A DNA stretch of 64,000 bases from Blasia pusilla (GCA_050084515.1 CM114273.1:38564001-38628000); one strand, 5' to 3'. Counted from the stretch's first letter, positions 1 to 30,724 are shown. The notes: a model not told the origin generated them from the sequence alone. Numbers and translations: made by a program.

Positions 1-59
1 AAAGCACAACCATAATACCGTGAGGGTCAATTTGATTAAAACATCTTCTTACACATATA

Positions 60-960
60 TTTTTGTAGACTTCAACCTATACTCCTCTTCAGTAGCTAGC
101 CAATGAAGAGATCCCAATCTTGAGTCTTGTAAGCAGAAGTCTTGAATTGAGTCTCAAATTGGTCACGTGTTTTGTTGGCAAGTTTACATACTCATCAAAG
201 TGTAGACGTTTTTTAGTCCTCCAAGGTGCACATCGTCATCCTAGGAAGTCTCTTCCCCAAGCCTTGACCAAGCTTGCTTCCCAAGTTGTTCATCTAAACT
301 AGAGCGCGATAGTAAATTCCTCAAGGTGTGTCCCAAATGGTTCCTTAGCTCAAATTTGAAATAGGGCTAAACATGAAACATGGCTCATCACTTGTTCCAA
401 GACTTGAGCAATTAGGGAGAGAGAATGTTCTTTCCCCCCTCCTACGGGCGCTTCCTATAGGTACTTCTAGGGTTCTCTTGGAGAACCCCATCTTTCCCAT
501 CCTCCACCCATGCCCTTCGTTTTGGCCCACAACCCAAATGTGGTTTATGTCTGGCTAACCTGCATTACTTAACCCCCAATATAACTTGGGGGAGTCTCCT
601 AGCAAGTTCCACCTATCTTAACTTCCCAAAACTTATCTTTAAATCTCACTTTGCATTATGTGCATCTCATTGCTAGAGCTTGTTTCGATTCTTGGCGATA
701 ATTTCTCCCTATTTGGCATCTCATGGTCGTCTTTCTACCCTTCATATTTTGTGATTGGTCTCATGATGTCTTGTCCCTCTTCAATATTCCCATCTTCCTA
801 ATGATTCGCCCTTGATTTGGAACTCAACTCAAGGGTTGTACACCTTTCTTGCATCATTGTCATCCTCATGAGTGGCTACAACCCTTTCTCTGTCCTAAGG
901 TTAGTCTCAAGGCACACACCCGTCTTAACTAACATAAGTCCTACATTCTGTTTGGTTTCC
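60..960. repeat. Dispersed repeat, copy A
   Basis: A non-coding sequence that recurs in the same order and orientation at about 26035-26790. Shared blocks include the leading cttcaacct/actcctct part, the leucine-rich looking stretch around 'cttgagtcttg', the 'ccccaagcctcaac' block and the 'gcatctcatggt' block. Copies are diverged (roughly 60-70% by eye) with indels. No reading frame is conserved between the copies, so this is probably an old mobile-element remnant of unknown class. Confidence 0.5.
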
Positions 961-1910
961 TTTCCAGGTTTTTTTCATACGAATAGATATCGCTTCCAAC
1001 ATACATCAATTATCATGCCACACGTTTAAGATCCATCTAGCTATGAATCCCAACATATATACATATGAACGAGTAGATAACCCCAATCTAATAATGCAAA
1101 ATTGATAAATTTTGCAATCACTATGGTTCGTCCAAACATCCATTTAATGATACACACTACGGTAACAGTAGGAAAAAATCTGCTAAATACTCTCCATGTA
1201 TGTGATCTTCGATCAATCCTAACCCACTATTCAAGAGAGAATCCAGACTCAATACATGCAAGTTACAGTGTATCATGAATGCCAACATGAGTCTGATCCA
1301 AGGAAGATGAGCTCTGAATGAGCTTCATCTGAGGTGTATCCCCCTTGGCACCTCCATGATTGACATGTACACACATGTAACCTCCTCCTAGTAGGTCATC
1401 AATGACATGGAATACACAAGATACTAACTCCATAACCACTACACATGTGGTCCTCTCATAAGGCCAAGTATCACCCAACTACCAACTAAATCTTGACCCT
1501 ATTGGTCCAAGTGGCTCCACACAAAGGATGAGAAGGTCAACCTCTCCAAGGTTGTCACTCCTTATGAAGGGAAGGGTGACCTACGCTTGTAGGTCATCTC
1601 CTAAGAGTAGGTCACATATGACCTCTCAAAATAGGGAAGTACAAGACCCCTCTAAGGCCTCGATACTATCTTGTCCTATGCCTCATCTACCATGACATCT
1701 TGCCTATAACTAGTCAAGGTTTCGAATTTGATGGGTCACACCAAGGTCTCTTTTTGTTTGACCTATGATCATGACTCCCTTCTTGGATCTTCGCTGACGT
1801 GGGCATCAAAGACTTAGTTGTATGCTTATAATGTTAAGATTCCACTGGTATATATGCAGATGACATCAATGCACTTCATTTAGAAAATAATCATCATCAA
1901 ATATTTTATG

Positions 1911-2290
1911 CAAGGAAGAAACATATGATAGTGTGTTAGATATAAAGTCTTGGCATTTGAAGTAGAGCTTACATATGTGAATACAAGTCAACAATTGCCT
2001 TATATATTTATTTATTCATATACCAAGCCACTATCTAGAAATAAGTTTGATTTCTCTAGTTTAGGGTTTTCCTTGTCATCAACACAAGCTGCATACAAAG
2101 AGCAACCATAGTAGCATGTGAATCAATTTCATTAAAACATCTTTTGATATTCTAAACATTAATTTGTAAAGAGGTCAAATTGCATGAGCAAGGAAGTCTT
2201 AAAAGTAAAGTAGAACTTACATATGGAAACATATTAACAATAGGTTGATCATTTACCAATGCACTATTTACAAATAAGTTTCCATCTAGG
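1911..2290. repeat. Diverged tandem duplication
   Basis: Two units about 240 bp apart share blocks in the same order: 'caaggaag', 'aagtagarcttacatatg', a 'tcaacaatwg' block and 'aaataagtttsatc'. A further shared block (about 2097-2150, 'ttaaaacatctt') matches positions 1-50 of the window. The array is AT-rich and non-coding. Confidence 0.45.
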
Positions 2291-3933
2291 AGTACTGGGT
2301 ATTTGAATTTTAGGAGGAATATTGGTGTAAATCTAAGCTCACATTAGCTCGTGTGCTCTAGTACAAAAACATTTAGAGTGATATGTCACACTAAAGTGAG
2401 TTACGTGCACATATTACTGACGAATATATAAATCATTGTGTAGATTGGCATAGCAAACATCTTTTATCCTTCTTTCAAATCTAGAATGGGAGATGAAGCT
2501 CACCCATTCTTTTCATGCACATTTTCACTCTCCTTATCTTTTCTGTATTTGCAAGAGTCCTTGTCTTGCACGACGAATGATTTTTGCAATTCTGTACATT
2601 CTATCAGATTTTTGGGGGATGTGGATACGATCACTTTGTTATGGCTTGCCACTATGTTGTTTCTGATTGGTCTCAAGGGTAGCCTAGTGAGCTTCTTGAG
2701 ATCTCGCATGACTTCAAGAAGAATTACTAATCATCCCCTAGAAGCAAGAGCTCAAGAAAGGCGGTGTTGCCCTTGTATCAATTTCAGGAGATTCATTTAG
2801 AATCAGAGAGACTGGATTTTGATTCCATGGATACTCCTGTGTTGTACATTGATAAGCCACGCGGTATTCTGACTCATTAAAACACTTTTAACACCTTGCC
2901 AGTAGGATTTCCAATTTAAAACATGACAGCATGAAGTTGGATTTGGTCCATGACCGAATAGAGGAAGTGTGAAAAACAAAAGGTCTGCAATCTGCTCAAG
3001 CTTCAAAGCACCTTCAACTTCTGTCCTGGTCTAGCCACCACATGTGCTCTACATGCTTGGGAATGCCCGCTTGAGAAAAACAAAACAAAACTTAACAAAA
3101 AGAAGCAGGAAGAAAAGATGGGAGAAACCACAAAAAATATAAAAAGGGGATCTTATAAAACAAATGAACTCGAAGACCAGAAACGACTGTAGGAAGAGAG
3201 GAAGGACCTAAAAACTGTGGACCCTAACTGGTGCCGGGCCCTAAAACTAAGTGAAGGAGGACTGACCTTCCTGTGCTTTCCTGTGTCTGATGCAGTGACA
3301 AATCCTGATATTCATCAAAGGCAGAGGAGTTCCGGAAGGAAGCCCGAGGATCTGTCCAACAAAGAAAATTTTAAGGTATTGTTTCTACAATGGATACTCT
3401 GGAGAAATCTGGATTCATCCATGTGAGATTTCAGTGTGAAGTATATCAGCTCTTATTACTGGCCATTCCCTCCACCTACCAATGGCTCAAATGTCTTGCC
3501 TTACATTTGAAGTTAACCTTGATTAGCTATTTTCTGCACTTTCTCCAAAAGAGGTCTAAGAAATCCAATACACAGTTTGCTTGAACCCCAGATGCATCCT
3601 CAGATTCATAAAACCAAGATACTTGACATACAAAGCAATTATTTTCCAGAAAGGGCCTGCAATTGCACACTGATTCTGTAAATGGGAAATTGCTGACACC
3701 AGCAGATCATTCAATTGAATTTACATTTGCAATTGCAACAGCAAGTGCTCCTGCCAAGATGGACAGTTCTTCTCTACAAATTTGCTATCTGTACAATATA
3801 GACCATCTGCATATGGTCCTCCCATGCATCACTTGATTCAAAAGTGTGGTTTATGCCTGGGTAAAAGCATCTCATGTGTAACAACTCTTAATTGCTTCTA
3901 ATGAAAGTGACCGGCATAATGCAACCGATTTCT

Positions 3934-22376
<18,443 letters not shown>

Positions 22377-24000
22377 GGCGTCTCGTGATCGTGCGCCACT
22401 TTCTCAATCTTGTGTATCAGTAAGTTCTTAGTGACTGCATTCACGGAAAAATCCACTGCATTTGACACCGAATAGTACGACGCTCGATGTACCCTCGGTC
22501 CAATTTCGAACTTCGCACCAAATCATCAGCCTAGCGCCCAGTCGTCGTTCTCCGCACACAGTCGATGAGGCCGTTTTCGTTCAGAAGACCCTGAGTCCTG
22601 TAATCAAATTGTTGTAAAAATCCGCATCAGTATGACGCAAATGTCCCGTCAGAATGTGTTCACAATCGCCCTAGAGAGTTTGGTCGAATAGATGATTCCA
22701 AATTGTAGTCCATCCTGATATTTCCCTGTCTGAGCCTAAAACTTTAGTCCTGAGTCAACGACCGGAAGCACGTGTTTGAAGCCGGAGACAGTACTAAAAA
22801 AACTAGCCTCACCGGCTTATGTTCCCCACCTACATCAGAAATCAGTCTGTCAGCCAAACCACGCCTAAGACTTTCACAGTAGCTCGCCAATTGCATTTCA
22901 CTTTTTCTTGCCTTACGGCTCTCTTCTTGAGCTGGAATACCACAGAACATCAACAGGCGCAGACAACTAATCGAATTCCAACAGCGACTAGATACCTCTA
23001 GCAAGTTCAGAAAATCGACCAATCGACTCGGTTAAGCGCGTGGCTCCAATGCGGACATGCCAGGAGAATCCCTCTAGCACTTCCTCGGGCAAAAATAAAA
23101 CATATCAAATCAAATCAGCCAAGTCCTGGACAGAGGTATCCAAATTGCCTGAGCTCCAAACGGCCGTATTCCTCCTGACCATCACAGACGCTAGTGTACA
23201 ACTGTTGGCAAAAAAAGCCAAAACTGTTTAACAAGTAGACACATGAAATTTAACCACCGAGGAAGAACGCTCGATAAGGTGCAATGCACGCACACGTCCC
23301 TAATTTTTCCCGCTCGCTCCATAAAATCCAATGCGCACACGTGTTCTCAATTCTTTCCGCGACCTCGTGCTGAATTATCAATTACCTCCAGCACAGAAAG
23401 CTCCAAAAATATCACAAAAACCTCTCTCAGAGCTGATCGAAATACGCGGAGAAGGAAACCTTACCAACATGCGCGTGCGTGCCTCCGTGCACGGTAGGGA
23501 ACCGGATAAATTTTCAATGAAGCCCCGGTCCGAATCAGCAAGAGATGCAACCCTCCGGTGAACCACGCACGCGAGACCTCCCGCCCACACGCACGCCCGT
23601 CCTTCCGCCCGCGCAGTAGTCGATTCACCACCTCCGAATAAAATCGCACCTCCCACCCGCACAGGTCCCGTGACCTCCAATTTCCGCACTGTGATTGCTG
23701 AGCCCAAACCCCGTAGGCCCATCAACCCTAGACACTCAAACGAACCTCCGCGTCCTGTTCGAGGAGTTCTGGCGGGGAAACCCGATCCCCGCCCTTTCTC
23801 TTCGCAAAACCAAATTAGGACGAGATCATCTCGTTCATTGAAAAGTAGACGAGATGGTGCGTGTGTTGGCGTCGACGTTCCCTTATAAAATTCATTTTTA
23901 AGCCTTTGATGGCAAACCGCTCCAACCGGCAATCGCCGTTAGCTTTCAGTTGACCGGTACTTTAGGACCGTGAGAATAGCTTTGCCCCTATTCTAGGACG
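22377..24000 (-). promoter_or_regulatory. SMC3 upstream region, probable 5'UTR and promoter
   Basis: SMC3 coding starts at 22376, so its leader and promoter lie here. The part 23250-23930 is markedly GC/CpG-rich compared with the AT-rich DNA beyond 24000, as in many plant promoters and leaders. A TATA-like TTTTATAA is present on the minus strand at 23883-23890, and a GTAAGG-type donor at about 23457-23463 could mark a leader intron. These signals are inferred only. A 184-codon minus-strand frame (23378-23932) in this stretch shows no domain and is probably fortuitous. Confidence 0.35.
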
Positions 24001-24585
24001 ATCCACGGCTATGGGAGCGCCTCTTTCGTCTCATTTGACAACAAGGGGATGTCAAAAGCCCCGTGTTTTGGCGGTGGACAAATTAATGTCCCATTGACTA
24101 AAAGTCCATGTCAAAGGTCCACCGTCCATGTTTTGGCATCGGATAAAATAGAGCCTATTTCTTCCAAAAACAATTCCCTGAAATCGTGTTCTTCCTGCTT
24201 GGACTGGTAATAGGCAAGAGTAAAAACTCATAGGGCTAGTCAACATGAGGCATGCATGAGTTATGGCGATCCGCCATCATTCAAGGGGTACCGCTTATGT
24301 AGATCTAGATTGAGAGATGAAACAAAATACGAAAAGAACAATTGTTACCCTTTTTAATGATATTTATTTTCTCTCTTTTATATTTCAATATTAGAAAATT
24401 TTAAACACTAAGTATTCACAAAAATAATGAAATGGTATAATTTTGATTTCACAATGCCAAAACTTGGTAGATATATGTGAGCAAATGTTAATATTCTATG
24501 GACTAATGGGAGGATTGAGTTTCCTCATGTTTTATATTTGACACATGTTTATTTAAAAACTAGTAAGGTGCCCGTGGGATGTTGT

Positions 24586-25075
24586 CCGTAGCATGTGAAA
24601 CATTTTCTTGTTGCATAGTTGTGAGGTGTCAAGCAAAGAGGTGTTTGTAAATCAAAAAGGCACTCTCCCATAATAATATAAAAAAAGTGTTTGAAAAACT
24701 AGTGTGTAGCCCGTGAAAGGAATAGATTAATGATGTTGCACATAAATTCAAACATTTTTTCTTGTTGCTTGTAGCATGTGAAACATTTTCTTGTTGCTCA
24801 GCCGCCATGTGTAAAAAAAAGAGGGGTTTGCAAATCAAGAAGGCACTCTCCTATAATAATATAGAAGGTGCCCCTGCGATGCACGTGAAAAAAAAAAGTG
24901 TTTGAAAAGTTAGTGTATAACCCGTGAAGGGAAGAGATTAATGATGTTACACACAAATTCAAAACAAATCTTGTTGCCCGTAGCATGTGAAATATTTTCT
25001 TGCTACCCAATTGCCGTGTGTCAAGCATAGAGCTATTTGCTAATCAAGAAAACACTCTCACATAATAATATAGAT
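24586..25075. repeat. Tandem repeat of about 200-bp units, transposon-like
   Basis: Three diverged units begin near 24586, 24770 and 24977. Each contains 'gtagcatgtgaaayattttcttg', a 'caag..agag..tttg..aatcaa' block and 'cactctcmyataataatata', and the links read 'tagtgt..acccgtgaa'. The flanking 'actagtaaggtgcccgtg' and terminal 'ataataatatagat' resemble ends of short non-autonomous DNA transposons common in plants. The class is uncertain. No coding. Confidence 0.6.
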
Positions 25076-26034
25076 TTATTTATACATGAGTGACCCTTTT
25101 TAGTGTGAAAATTTTACTTATAATTCACTAAAAGAAAACTTTGTAGTTTTAAATATGTTCATTGCTTAAAAAGAATGTAATTTCGTTGAGGCCCGTGAGC
25201 TTGTTCCATGGTTCGTCCCAACTAACACTCAAGAAATCTTCAATTTCTCATGTGGTATAACTCGCCCATCATGTCCAACAAATTTTAATTTGTATTACAA
25301 CAAGGTGCGCGATGCATTAAAACACGGTGACTTTAAAGTAAGGAGTGATCAAAATTCTCCACTTTTAAAAGCATATTATTTTTATTATAAAATTCGAGTT
25401 CATTCAAAATATAATTTATGAAAATTTTCTCACTTCATGAAAGGTAAGAGACATCTCATCGTTCTATTATGAGACTTCAATTATTTTGAGAAAATGAAAA
25501 TTGAATAATATTTTCTTCCAATTATAATATAGATAGGGTAGTTTAGTATTTTGTTCAAACATAGCCATATACAACTTAGTGACTCACCTTGTTTTCTTTC
25601 CATAAGAGATAAAATGACAATGCACATGTCCTCTCCAAAGAAGAATATCATTCAACTAAACTTAACCCTCAATAGACTTTTCTCATATAATAATCCCACC
25701 TTCCTCATTTAAAAACTGATTTCTAGAATTGTTATGTGATGCACATGTTCTCATTCACTTTTTTTTTGGGTTTCATTTTTTATTAGTGGGAAGTTTTTAA
25801 TTTCAAATTTTAGTTCCAAATCTATAAAAATAAATAGATACTTCATGGTTCAAGTATGAGGCTTTACTTCATTATAAGTATATTTCTCCTTATAAACAAT
25901 TTCTTCTAGTTTTGAAAATATGTGAAATGATTTAATGTTCCATTATTCATATATAAGCATATTTAACTTAGTGAGTTTTTTTGTGTAAAGAATAACATGA
26001 CATCTCGGTTTTTGCCTTTGAAAATAACTTATCC
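25076..26034. other. AT-rich non-coding stretch
   Basis: Very AT-rich, with no frame over about 60 codons and no motif or repeat that I can support. Confidence 0.5.
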
Positions 26035-26790
26035 TAACACGAACATCTTAGAGTTCAACCTTCACTCCTCTTTGCTTCACCTTGAAGTACTCCCGACCTT
26101 GAGCTTTGCAAGCGGAGTCTTGGGTTGAGTCTTAAAGACTCAATGGGTTGTGTGTTCCCTAGATATTGAAGAAGCCACCACGTGCTAATCATGTCGAGTC
26201 TCCCCAAGTATGTACAATCTCCTTATGAACCATTTTTCCCAAGCCTCAACCAATCTCCTCAAGTTGCTCACCCATACCTAATTGCGTCACTTAATCCCTC
26301 AAGGTACACCATAAATGATGCCATAGCTTAAACATTAAACACGAATCGTAGTGAGTTCCTTGTTCATAGACTTGGCCGTGTAGGGAAGGAGAATGTCCTC
26401 CCATAAATGTACTTCTCATGTTCTCCATAGGAACCCCGTCTTTCCGAATTCCGCCCCTTAGGCCCTTGAGTTTGGCCTTCAACCCAACGTGATTTGTGAT
26501 CCGCATAGCCATGTTTAACTATTTATTCCTCAAGATGGCTTGGTAGAAGGCTTCCCACAGATTTTGCAACTCTCAACTCCCCAAACGCATCGGCTAGATT
26601 AGATTTGTGTGTCCTCACGGCTAGCCACTGTCTTCACTCTTGTTGTTTTGCATCTCATGGTTGTCTTGCCATCCAGCGCATTTTGTGACTAGACTCATGG
26701 CATCTTTCCTTTTGCGATCCTCATAGCCAAACGAGCACCAAGCGGAACATTAGAACTCTAGCGGGCTCAAGCTATGATGGTTTGCGCATT
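26035..26790. repeat. Dispersed repeat, copy B
   Basis: Second copy of the family at 60-960, in the same orientation, matching block by block with many substitutions and indels. Non-coding. The parts downstream to 27311 show no gene. Confidence 0.5.
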
Positions 26791-27553
26791 GGAGTGGTCT
26801 CTTGGAAGAGACGTAAGAGACATAAGAGATGAGACGCGAACAAGTTTGAGCATTTCATGTGTTTATAGTCGCGACTAGAAAATATGAACCAAGATTTGAG
26901 AAGATTAGAGTCTAGGAAGGTTGGTTGTCAAAGAGGTGAGAACCAAATTTGGAACGTGACTAGCGTTTGGGATTTTGACTCTAATTTGGACCCTAACTTT
27001 TAGTCCCAAAATCCATTTGGAACAAGTAATATGGTGTTGGAAAGCTTGTACAAATCTTTTTATAACGCACTAAAGGTCTTAGCAAACGCATAACCAAAGG
27101 ATGAGAAACTTCCCAAAAACAACTATACATGGGGTTGGGTTGAGGGCCAAAACGAATGGCCCAAACGTCTTTTCCCAAAGGATACTCGAGGGGGTCACTA
27201 CATGAAAGGCTCTACATTATCTGCGATGTTTTAGGGTCTAGACCCCCTAACTTATAAGTGAAAATTTTGTTGCTAACCCTTATGTACTTTAAAGGAATCA
27301 TTTTTCATTTGTTGTATGTCAGAAAACAGAAAGTGACAAAATCACTTAAATCTCTTACAAAACTTGGAGAAACAAAATGGCCTAGTCTGTCTGTGCCCTC
27401 ACAAAAAGAGTTTTGATGGAACTTGAACATGGAGATAACTCGACATACAAGAATGCGCTATTGCTACGGCTCCTAACTATTTCACTACTCTGGAAACTAG
27501 GGTTTTTTTACGTACTTTTCTTTATTTCTAGGGTGTTATGCTCCATTGCACTG

Positions 27554-27623
27554 GTTAGAATGGTTAGGATGTTGGAGAAATCATGCTCAGTTAGAATGGG
27601 TAGGATGTCGGAGAAATCAAAGG
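27554..27623. repeat. 36-bp tandem duplication
   Basis: Two units (27554-27589 and 27590-27623) reading 'gttagaatgg.taggatgt.ggagaaatca'. They lie in filler sequence between the split LTR and the inserted gypsy fragment. Confidence 0.85.
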
Positions 27624-27659
27624 TACCGACTCGTCTATCTGATGAGTGTTGAGCTCTGC

Positions 27660-28712
27660 TCTTTTGTGCTTTTCGGACTCCATCAACCACCTCAACGGTT
27701 GATGATCATTGATAAGTGTGAAAGGATTGCCAAATAGATAGCACCTAAAATGTGCCATGACCCACACTGCACCCAAGTACTCTTCCTCGTAGGAGTTGTA
27801 CTTTGCCTCTGCAATGTTGTTTGATCGGCTCACATAAGCCACAACAAACCCCCTTTCTTCGTCATCTCTCTGAGCTAGTGAGCATTGCTCCTCGATCCAA
27901 CATGCTCCAATCCGAATGTAATTGGAATGGAAACACCCTAGTTGGTCTCTGTAAAATAAATGAGGACATCAACCTATCCTTGAGCTTATAAAATGCTCGC
28001 TCATGATCATCTCCCCAATTCCAAACCTCATCAAGTCTAGTCAGCAAGGTCAAAGACTTTGCGATCGCTTAAAAACCCTTAGCTTATACTCGATAGAAGT
28101 TCATTAGTCCTAGATTGTATATATATTTGGACTCGACTCACATCTATAGGGTATGGAATCTCCACAATAGCCTCCATCTTTGTATGTTGAATATCTAACA
28201 CACTTGGGTATATGATGTGTCCCAAGTACTTGATCTGCTCCTAAAAGAACCTACACTTGCTTAGATGTAACTCCAGTCCATGTAGATACAATCGCCGAAA
28301 CACTTCTCTAGGTGTTGCTCATGCTTCTCAACCGTGGAACTACAAATAAGAAGGTAATTTGTGTAACACCGTACAATATGAAATTTTCAAGAATCCTATC
28401 CATCACTCTCTCGGACTCTGTAGGGGCGTTCTTTAACCCAAATGGTAAGAACTCCCACTAAAACAAATAATCTCTCCCAAATTTATCTATCCCCCAAAAC
28501 TTTGTCTTCTTCCATCCTCCATCTTGATAGGAAGTTGATGATAGCCAACACAAAGATCTTTGCATATCCTACTGTATCAAAGATCTTCTTAAGAGTAGGC
28601 ATGACGTATTGGTTTGACCTCATCTGTCAGTTGATATGACGATAATCTCCACACATCCACCTATCCGTTGAGTTTACATATATCCTTCTTTTTTGGCATG
28701 GTTGTGGCAAAT
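27660..28712 (-). pseudogene. Truncated gypsy RT-RNase H fragment inside the copia LTR
   Basis: A minus-strand fragment of the same gypsy family as the 8.7-kb element. It begins in the RT region (HGEYA motif next to 28712), passes the connection region (LTRLDEVWNWGD, 27862-28053) and ends in RNase H (27660-27842: YVSRSNN, RCYLFGNPFTL, HQPLRWLME). It has several stops and shifts, no LTR and no clear target duplication, so it probably arrived by repair or was trimmed after insertion. Confidence 0.85.
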
Positions 28713-28933
28713 GCATACTCCTTGATGCAATATAGGATTAGATAGTCATAGTAACCCTACTCCATAAACCACCTACGTCATATTACTATGACTCCTTCCA
28801 TGTCTAAGTTGGAATCATCAATCTAGGCTTCTCCTCGTACAAGGGGGATGATCAGATGAATGGTGCTTAGAGAAGTGGATGTTGAGAATCCAACACCCCA
28901 CCCCCCTCAATATCCACTCTCATGTGAACTACT

Positions 28934-28987
28934 GTCTTGGACCGATGCCAAGATTGTAGGGTCTTGGCATCGGTCCAAGACCCTACA
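28934..28987. repeat. Perfect foldback near the copia polypurine tract
   Basis: Arms 28934-28953 and 28962-28981 are exact 20-bp reverse complements with an 8-nt loop. A second, overlapping palindrome (TGTAGGGTCTTGG paired with CCAAGACCCTACA) extends to about 28987. It lies between the end of the RNase H frame and the 3' LTR. Confidence 0.88.
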
Positions 28988-29446
28988 GATGTTGGCGAAG
29001 CTGATCTCCGCTCAAAGCTTTCTCGTAGATGTCTGGACGGTTATCCTCTGTTGGACAATAGACTAACTTCAAAACCTTTATCTCGATCAACTCACGAACA
29101 AAATGATACTCGATCTCTATGTGCTTCGTACAAGTATGAAACATAGGATTATATGCTATGGCAATGCAACTCTGGTTGTCACACCACATTACAGTGGCAC
29201 TTTCTGGTGCTTCTTGTATGTCCTCCAATATCCATCTCAACCATATTGCTTCACAAGAAGCATAACAAGCCACCTTGTACTCTGCCTCGGTAGAAGAAAG
29301 AGCCACTGTAGGTTGCTTCTTACTAACCCACCAAGAAGCAATAACCCAAAACAAATCTGCAAGAATGTGAATCTCCTGCCCAATCCGAGTCACAAAAGGT
29401 TTTCATTTCCTTCCCTGCTCCATAGGTGATGTCATACTCGATGGTG
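28983..29446 (-). pseudogene. Old copia RNase H, downstream half
   Basis: Continues the copia frame broken at the gypsy insertion: GTIEYDITYG and SDSDWAGD-type sequence (CDSDWAGD), then ALSSTEAEY, WCDNQSCIAI, TKHIEIEYHFVRE and YCPTEDN. The downstream end is about 90 bp from the polypurine tract, normal for copia. It is damaged by a shift near 29330-29390. Confidence 0.9.
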
Positions 29447-29661
29447 CCTTTGTCGTGCACATACATATCGCTACACAACATACATCGCTGGTCACATCTA
29501 CACCACACAACACCGATCTTCCCCACACACGGGTCGATCCACACATGTACAAAAATGAACTCATACATATACATGGAGATCACACAACCGCCCCCTAGGG
29601 GAGGTTGGATCCCCTAACTCCAGATAGAAAATATCACATCTCTCTGACATGACCTACTACC

Positions 29662-30724
29662 CTATACACATCTCGGACACATCCATCGTCCCGTTGGAAC
29701 CACATCAAGAGGGGGTCGACATGACATATGCCACCCTCGAGAACAACCATCACATACCAACATGGTGGCCGCACCCCCTCGCAGATCCGCACAACATACA
29801 CCTCAAGCCTGCGGTACCACCGCCAAGCTTGGATCCATTGTCCCATCTACGTTTGGAAGATGACATGGCGCACAGTGCGCACATGATCCTTCCAAACCAT
29901 ACCATCTCGCCCCTCCAACATGAGGACTCCGGTCGGTAATACCTCGCGCACACGTAGGATCGGCGCCTGCAATGACATCTAGCATCGTGGGTGCCGCTGC
30001 TGTAAATACACGTAATCTCCAGGATGAAACCTCCTAATCCTGGACGATAACCTCCTCCACGAATGGTCGCGTACCTCAATGTATCTCTATCTTTGGGCAA
30101 TAGCTAAGTTCTCAAAGGCCATAGGCATAACTCTACGAAAAACTTCTGCCTCTCTAAGAACATGCTTGCACCCACACATCCGGATCATCAAGATCTAACA
30201 TCTCCGCCATGTCACGCCGAATCGCAGGTAAATCGGCTCTCTCCCAAAGAGCAAAAAGTACGGTGAAAATGACGCCAAGGATGCTGCGCCGACTAAAGCG
30301 ATAACCCATAGCCAACCATGGCAATCGAGGTCCCACTCCCTCAACTGTCCCCGCTGCAAGCCATACTTGCGCAATCCTCTCTTCACCGTCTGTACCACTC
30401 TCTCCGCCAATCCATCCGCCTCAGGATGATCTCGACGTGGTGCGGTGATCTATCGGCCCTTTGATCACACAAGGCCTGAAACTCTCCCTCGAACTCGATA
30501 CCCTGGTCAGTCAACACCTCCGCCGGTGCACCAAAATGACTAAGCACACAATCTAGAAACGCATAAGCTGTTCCCTCTCTCGCCTTGTCTAGTAGTGCCA
30601 CCAACTCTATCCACTTGGAGAAATGCTCCACCATGACCAACACGTACCTATGATGACGCCCTGTCAATGGTAAAGGTCCCGCAAAGTCTAAAATCCACCG
30701 ATAACCTAAACCCATAATCGGCAA
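29662..30724 (-). pseudogene. Gypsy integrase with C-terminal PHD zinc finger (nested element)
   Basis: Integrase core at 30383-30724 (GYRWILDFAGPLPLTG, YVLVMVEHFSKWIELVAL, GAPAEVLTDQGIEF), then the C-terminal part (30195-30410, 29750-30100), including a GPY/F-like module (TLRYATIRGGGYRPG). After a conserved linker, 29665-29800 encodes a C4-H-C3 finger: CMLC, then (after one base shift at about 29768-29783) CDGC, WHMSC and WMCPRC, one codon before the stop at 29662. This is the spacing of a PHD finger, which in host proteins reads histone H3 tails. Chromoviruses usually have a chromodomain at this site. Confidence 0.8.

Larger units (their letters stand above)
1..3933. other. Non-coding region downstream of SMC3
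   Basis: I see no convincing gene here. Open frames are short (up to about 104 codons), overlap on both strands and show no recognisable motif. The stretch holds a dispersed repeat (about 60-960) and a local diverged direct repeat (about 1911-2290). The part just below 3934 is the 3' side of SMC3 and must contain its 3'UTR, but I could not place a poly(A) signal. Confidence 0.6.
27317..28892 (-). repeat. 3' LTR of old copia, split by a gypsy fragment
   Basis: The LTR starts TGTTGGATTCTC at 28892 after a G-rich polypurine tract (28893-28905). It runs to about 28713, is interrupted, resumes at about 27553 and ends at 27317 beside TTGTA. The two parts together match the 410-bp 5' LTR at roughly 85% by eye. 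Confidence 0.85.

Noticed and set aside
2486-2800. 104-codon plus-strand ORF
   Set aside because: Hydrophobic-looking but without motif, signal for splicing or homology I recognise; overlaps an antisense frame.
23378-23932. 184-codon minus-strand ORF in the GC-rich SMC3 upstream region
   Set aside because: No domain, several overlapping frames on both strands, and a GC-rich leader/promoter context that favours chance open frames.
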